Source of the DNA: Ktedonobacterales bacterium | GTDB taxonomy: Bacteria > Chloroflexota > Ktedonobacteria > Ktedonobacterales > JADMIN01 | Assembly (NCBI GenBank): GCA_025450405.1 | Contig: JANWHL010000223.1 | Span: forward strand, 1 to 7,822 | Length of the DNA: 7,822 nucleotides | Direction of reading: 5' to 3' | Part shown: one piece after another, positions 5,536 to 7,822 of the stretch | Layout: each line of letters begins with the position of its first letter | How positions within the stretch are numbered: position 1 is the first letter of the stretch | The notes under the pieces: generated by a model | What the model saw: the letters and a program-made list of their open reading frames with translations, nothing else | What the model was told of the DNA's origin: nothing | The model's database searches: none | Position numbers and translations under genes: made by a program

Positions 5536-5803
5536 TTCGCGACCCACGACACCCGATGGGCGCACGGTTGGCGAATGCAGCGGGAACGAAACCCAGGGTA
5601 GGATGCGCCGAGTAGCCTCCGCGGGTGGCCCACATGGGATCAACCTCACGCCTGCCCGGCCAGCACGTCGGGGGTTCAGCGGCTTGTTCAAGGAGGCCGG
5701 GGGGGAATGTAGGCGGAGGCGATGGCGACGGTGCCGCCGCAGTCCCGTTCTAGTAACTCCACCGCTACTCTACCATTGGCCATGAGGGGAGCGCTCGCCG
5801 ACC
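5536..5803. other. Spacer without recognisable gene
   Basis: Open frames here are Arg/Pro-rich and I recognise none. It lies between the array upstream of the minus-strand ORF and the plus-strand regulator remnant, and may be decayed coding sequence of the latter. Confidence 0.4.
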
Positions 5804-5928
5804 CTCCAGGCTGCGCTCAGTGAGACGATCGGCGCGCGGCCAAGGGCGAGGAGGCGTTCGCGGCGGCTTGGTCGGCGGGGCGGGCGGCATCGCTCGCCCA
5901 GGTCGTCAGCGACATCGAGGAGGCGTGA
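5804..5928 (+). pseudogene. C-terminal remnant of a TPR/LuxR-type regulator
   Basis: From 5824 to a TGA at 5926-5928 one frame reads AAKGEEAFAAAWSAGRAASL and ends with an acidic helix. This closely resembles the conserved last 25-30 residues of large ATP-binding TPR/LuxR or AfsR-like regulators, which typically end in a pattern like LGEEAFAAAWAAGRALPLEQA. The frame opens right after a TGA at 5821-5823, so it has no start of its own. The next frame upstream (5804-5836) reads LQAALSETIGARP, which fits the segment lying about 15 residues earlier in such proteins. A frameshift plus a small deletion would join the two. I found no ATPase, TPR or helix-turn-helix part in the window. The family assignment rests on about 40 residues and is an inference. 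Confidence 0.4.
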
Positions 5929-6039
5929 GCGGTCAAGCGTGCTGGCCGGCACGGTCCCTGGCGTGCGGGCGAGGGCTCCGCCTGTCGGCCCGCTTCTTGC
6001 GGCGGCACCTGACCCGACGCGGCGCGTCATTTGGGCGCG
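5929..6039. other. Spacer upstream of the DUF2795 gene
   Basis: No gene or good promoter is visible. A short hairpin GACGC-GGC-GCGTC lies at about 6016-6028, directly before the two perfect palindromes. Confidence 0.4.
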
Positions 6040-6053
6040 ATGGGCGCGCCCAT
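6040..6053. repeat. Perfect 14-bp palindrome upstream of the DUF2795 gene
   Basis: ATGGGCGCGCCCAT is fully self-complementary. It shares the core GGCGCGCC with the palindromes at 34-49 and 6066-6083. Confidence 0.55.
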
Positions 6054-6065
6054 TCGCCGCCGTCC

Positions 6066-6083
6066 GTGGCGGCGCGCCGCCAC
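6066..6083. repeat. Perfect 18-bp palindrome abutting the DUF2795 ribosome binding site
   Basis: GTGGCGGCGCGCCGCCAC is fully self-complementary and ends one base before the AAGGAGG Shine-Dalgarno. In RNA it could form a very stable GC hairpin next to the ribosome landing site, or in DNA serve as a dimer-protein site. Both roles are inference. Confidence 0.6.
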
Positions 6084-6090
6084 AAGGAGG
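6084..6090 (+). promoter_or_regulatory. Strong ribosome binding site fixing a GTG start
   Basis: AAGGAGG, six bases before the GTG at 6097-6099. It identifies the start of the DUF2795 protein and excludes the upstream in-frame ATG at 6031. Confidence 0.85.
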
Positions 6091-6096
6091 GGCCAC

Positions 6097-6321
6097 GTGG
6101 CCAATGACGAGTCAGCGAACAGGAGTGGCGGGCGGATCTCGCCCATCAGTCTGCAGAAGCATTTGAAGGGCACCGTCTATCCCGCCTCGCGCGACGACCT
6201 GGTGCGCCAGGCGCGTGGCAATCAGGCACCAGCGGATGTGCTGGCGCTGCTCCATACGCTCCCCGGTGAGCGCTTCAGCGGCCCACGTGACGTGATGCGC
6301 GCCTTTGGCCAGGCGACGTAA
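6097..6321 (+). CDS. DUF2795 domain small protein
   Basis: A 74-residue protein of unknown function. Residues 17-71 match the DUF2795 pattern closely: Leu19-Gln-Lys-His-Leu-Lys-Gly25, Tyr28-Pro-Ala-Ser-Arg-Asp-Asp-Leu-Val36, Ala39-Arg-Gly-Asn42, Asp47-Val-Leu-Ala-Leu-Leu52, Leu55-Pro56, and Phe60-Ser-Gly-Pro-Arg-Asp-Val66. In this family the helical fold is about 55-60 residues, so the protein is essentially the domain plus a polar N-terminal tail of about 16 residues. Such proteins are common in Actinobacteria and Chloroflexota and have no assigned role. The start is the GTG at 6097, set by an ideal AAGGAGG. Translating from the upstream ATG at 6031 would run through the 18-bp palindrome and add 22 Arg/Ala-rich residues. 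psuG follows on the same strand after 228 bases with its own likely promoter, so they are probably separate units. Confidence 0.85.
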   Translation: MANDESANRSGGRISPISLQKHLKGTVYPASRDDLVRQARGNQAPADVLALLHTLPGERFSGPRDVMRAFGQAT

Positions 6322-6400
6322 CCGGCAACGCGCGCACGACGCCGCCCCCCGGCGCCGCACTGGAAACCCCCGACCTGACGGCGTGCCGCGCCGCCGGGAC

Positions 6401-6430
6401 CTGCCATGCCTCCTGACGATGCGGTAGACT
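6401..6430 (+). promoter_or_regulatory. Possible psuG promoter
   Basis: CTGCCA (6401-6406, four of six -35 positions), an 18-bp spacer, TAGACT (6425-6430, four of six -10 positions). It predicts a leader of about 110 nt before the psuG start. It is weaker than the other promoters in the window. Confidence 0.3.
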
Positions 6431-6536
6431 GAGGGCGCCGGACGTGTTGTCGCGTCGGGTCGCGAACGCGGGTCGACGACCGATGACACCCCAAACGGTG
6501 ACAGCCCGACCTGGCCACGTCCAGTCGCCGCAGGTT

Positions 6537-6542
6537 AAGGAG
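6537..6542 (+). promoter_or_regulatory. psuG ribosome binding site
   Basis: AAGGAG with a seven-base gap to the GTG at 6550-6552, supporting this non-ATG start. Confidence 0.75.
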
Positions 6543-6549
6543 CGCGCCC

Positions 6550-7524
6550 GTGTCCGACGCGACCATCCCCACCGCTTCCGTGCCACCTGATCTGCTTCGC
6601 GTCGCGCCAGAAGTCGCGGATGCCCTGGCCGGTGGCCGCGCGGTCGTCGCGCTGGAATCCACCGTGATCGCGCACGGGTTGCCGCGGCCGGCGAATGTGG
6701 AGGTGGCCCTGGCGATGGAGGGGGCGGTGCGCGCGGAGGGGGCGGTGCCCGCAACGGTGGCCGTGATCGACGGGCGGATCGTCATCGGGCTCGACGCGGG
6801 TGAGATCGAGCGGCTGGGGAATAGCGACGGCGTGCTGAAGGCCAGCCGGCGCGATCTGGCTCCCGCGCTGGCGCGGGGTGTCGTCGCGGCCACGACGGTC
6901 GCCGGCACGCTGGCCTGCGCGGTCCTGGCGGGCGTCCGGTTCTTCGCCACGGGGGGCATCGGCGGCGCGCATCGCGGCGCGGCCCACAACTTCGACGTGT
7001 CGGCGGACCTTCAGGAGCTGCGGCGCGCGCCCGTCGTGACGGTGTGCGCCGGGGCCAAGTCGATCCTCGACCTGCCGCTGACGCTGGAATATCTGGAGAC
7101 CCAGGGCGTCCCCGTGATCGGCTACGGGACCGACACGCTCCCGGCGTTCTATGTCCGCGACAGCGGCCTGCCTCTGGCGCATCGCGCGGATACGGCGGAG
7201 GACGTGGCGGCGATGGCGCGCGCGTTGTGGTCGAGCGGGTTGGGTGGCGGGATGCTGCTCACCTGCCCGATCCCCGCCGAGCATGCGCTGGACGCCGCGA
7301 TGGTGGAGCAAGCCATCGCCCGGGCGGTGGCGGCGGCGGAGGTGGAGGGGATCCACGGCGCCGCGACCACGCCGTTTCTGCTGGCGCGGGTGGCCGAGGA
7401 GACCGGCGGGGAGAGCGTCGCCGCCAATCGCGCGCTGCTGCTGAACAACGTCGCCGTGGCCGCGCGCTGCGCGTGCGCGTACGCGGCGCTTGGTCGGGCG
7501 GAGGTTGCCCGCACGGCGCGTTGA
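6550..7524 (+). CDS. psuG: Pseudouridine-5'-phosphate glycosidase
   Basis: A 324-residue cytoplasmic enzyme that reversibly splits the C-C glycosidic bond of pseudouridine 5'-phosphate to give uracil and ribose 5-phosphate (EC 4.2.1.70), the second step of pseudouridine breakdown after the kinase PsuK. It aligns along the family with every key residue I can place from the E. coli enzyme, at a constant offset of four or five: Glu36 in LESTVIAHG, Lys97 in LKAS, the Ala-Thr-Gly-Gly-Ile-Gly-Gly-Ala-His loop (133-141), metal-binding Asp153 in DVSADL, the Schiff-base Lys170 in CAGAKSILDL, and Asn293 in ANRALLLNN. Length is normal, slightly extended at the N-terminus. The GTG start at 6550 is supported by AAGGAG. 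No pseudouridine kinase gene lies in the window, and no gene follows it on this strand within the remaining 300 bases. The antisense frames over it are composition shadows. Confidence 0.96.
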   Translation: MSDATIPTASVPPDLLRVAPEVADALAGGRAVVALESTVIAHGLPRPANVEVALAMEGAVRAEGAVPATVAVIDGRIVIGLDAGEIERLGNSDGVLKASRRDLAPALARGVVAATTVAGTLACAVLAGVRFFATGGIGGAHRGAAHNFDVSADLQELRRAPVVTVCAGAKSILDLPLTLEYLETQGVPVIGYGTDTLPAFYVRDSGLPLAHRADTAEDVAAMARALWSSGLGGGMLLTCPIPAEHALDAAMVEQAIARAVAAAEVEGIHGAATTPFLLARVAEETGGESVAANRALLLNNVAVAARCACAYAALGRAEVARTAR

Positions 7525-7630
7525 GTGATACCGTGGACGCCGGGGCGCGCGGGTGCCACCGACTTGCGCTGACCACTCAGGGGCCCTGGCGGGTGAAAGC
7601 GCGGCGGGCGTGCACCGGAACGGGCGCCGG
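7525..7630. other. Spacer downstream of psuG
   Basis: No gene is visible. A short stem CAGGG-G-CCCTG lies at about 7577-7587, without a T-tract. The stretch leads into the tandem repeat. Confidence 0.4.
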
Positions 7631-7710
7631 ACCGGGCGCACAGCCGACCGGGCGCACAGCCGACCGGGCGCATAGCTGACCGGGCGCATAGCCGACCGGG
7701 CGCACAGCCA
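7631..7710. repeat. Tandem repeat, five copies of a 16-bp unit
   Basis: The unit ACCGGGCGCACAGCCG repeats head to tail at 7631, 7647, 7663, 7679 and 7695. Copies 1 and 2 are identical. Copies 3 and 4 have CATAGC for CACAGC, copy 3 also has CTG for CCG, and copy 5 ends CCA. A degenerate sixth copy precedes copy 1. The period is not a multiple of three and no supported gene covers it, so it is a noncoding minisatellite-like array about 107 bp after the psuG stop. Confidence 0.9.
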
Positions 7711-7731
7711 TGCGCCCCTACACGGCCCGAG

Positions 7732-7750
7732 GGCGGCGACGTCCGCCGCC
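7732..7750. repeat. GC hairpin downstream of the tandem repeat
   Basis: GGCGGCG-ACGTC-CGCCGCC: seven perfect GC pairs around a five-base loop. No T-tract follows on either strand. It may act with the tandem repeat as a transcription barrier, but that is inference. Confidence 0.35.
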
Positions 7751-7793
7751 GCGGACTCGCCCGAATTGGCATGAACCACCCGTCGCCAGCGCG

Positions 7794-7822
7794 ATGCTGT
7801 CGATAGACATGCTGGCGATAGA
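7794..7822. repeat. 15-bp direct repeat cut by the window edge
   Basis: ATGCTGTCGATAGAC at 7794-7808 is followed directly by ATGCTGGCGATAGA, which runs to the last base of the window. One mismatch separates the copies. In one frame it reads Met-Leu-Ser-Ile-Asp, Met-Leu-Ala-Ile, so it could be the start of a repeat-bearing gene, but no Shine-Dalgarno precedes it. Confidence 0.5.

Larger units (their letters stand above)
6322..6549 (+). other. Spacer between DUF2795 gene and psuG
   Basis: No gene is visible. It carries a plausible promoter for psuG at 6401-6430 and the psuG ribosome binding site at 6537-6542. No clear terminator for the DUF2795 gene is seen. Confidence 0.5.

Noticed and set aside
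5507..5785. A 92-codon plus-strand frame from a TTG
   Set aside because: It has no ribosome binding site, is Arg/Gly-rich and matches no family; its start lies at the dyad centre of the hexamer array by coincidence.
1046..5955. GTGCTGGCCGG-type string repeated in three spacers
   Set aside because: The 11-13-bp matches near 1046, 5660 (reverse strand) and 5939 are expected by chance in DNA of this composition, and the flanks do not align.
6535..7779. A 414-codon minus-strand open frame opposite psuG
   Set aside because: psuG on the plus strand is complete with all catalytic residues. The antisense frame also reads through the 16-bp tandem repeat, giving low-complexity sequence.
1..7822. tRNA genes, CRISPR arrays, transposase or integrase genes
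   Set aside because: No T-loop/acceptor arrangement, no spaced repeat-spacer pattern (the 7631-7710 repeats are head to tail with no spacers), and no transposase or integrase motif was seen.

Overview
The window is about 7.8 kb of very GC-rich bacterial DNA. It looks like a chromosomal segment from Chloroflexota, perhaps a Thermomicrobia-like lineage. That assignment is inferred from the high GC, the Pro/Thr-rich 'PTATPT'-type exported tail behind a zinc ribbon, a DUF2795 protein, a PDZ-like/radical SAM/DUF512 protein, and what looks like the C-terminal tail of a Chloroflexota-type TPR/LuxR regulator. No marker gene (rRNA, tRNA, ribosomal protein) is present to confirm it.

Layout: positions 1-279 hold no gene I can support. 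A zinc-ribbon, single-pass membrane protein with a long Pro/Thr tail lies on the minus strand (280-858), with a near-consensus sigma70-type promoter at 963-991. Two GNAT acetyltransferase genes follow on the minus strand (tandem-domain protein 1954-2868, then 1216-1929). They are 24 bases apart, each with a clear Shine-Dalgarno, and form an evident two-gene operon. A gene-poor stretch of about 700 bp (2891-3595) ends in two strong back-to-back promoters. The rightward one serves a radical SAM/DUF512 gene (3726-5126). The leftward one has no obvious gene nearby.

The interval 5127-6096 looks like a decay zone. It contains a minus-strand ORF (5045-5518) with a PD-(D/E)XK-like segment and less GC-biased codons than its neighbours. 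That ORF's start codon lies inside a dyad-symmetric array of four ATGTTT/AAACAT hexamers spaced exactly 17 bp apart. The same interval holds a plus-strand remnant of a TPR/LuxR-type regulator C-terminus (about 5804-5928). Next come two perfect GC palindromes directly before a DUF2795 gene (6097-6321, GTG start), then psuG, pseudouridine-5'-phosphate glycosidase (6550-7524, GTG start). After psuG there is a five-copy 16-bp tandem repeat (7631-7710) and, at the window edge, two copies of a 15-bp repeat.

The genes do not form one pathway. psuG is the only gene with a firmly known reaction (pseudouridine salvage), and its usual kinase partner psuK is not in the window. I found no CRISPR array, insertion sequence, tRNA or rRNA. 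Items most worth a second look are the 17-bp-spaced hexamer array, the leftward promoter without an assigned gene, the ambiguous start of the DUF512 protein, and the insertion next to its iron-sulfur motif.
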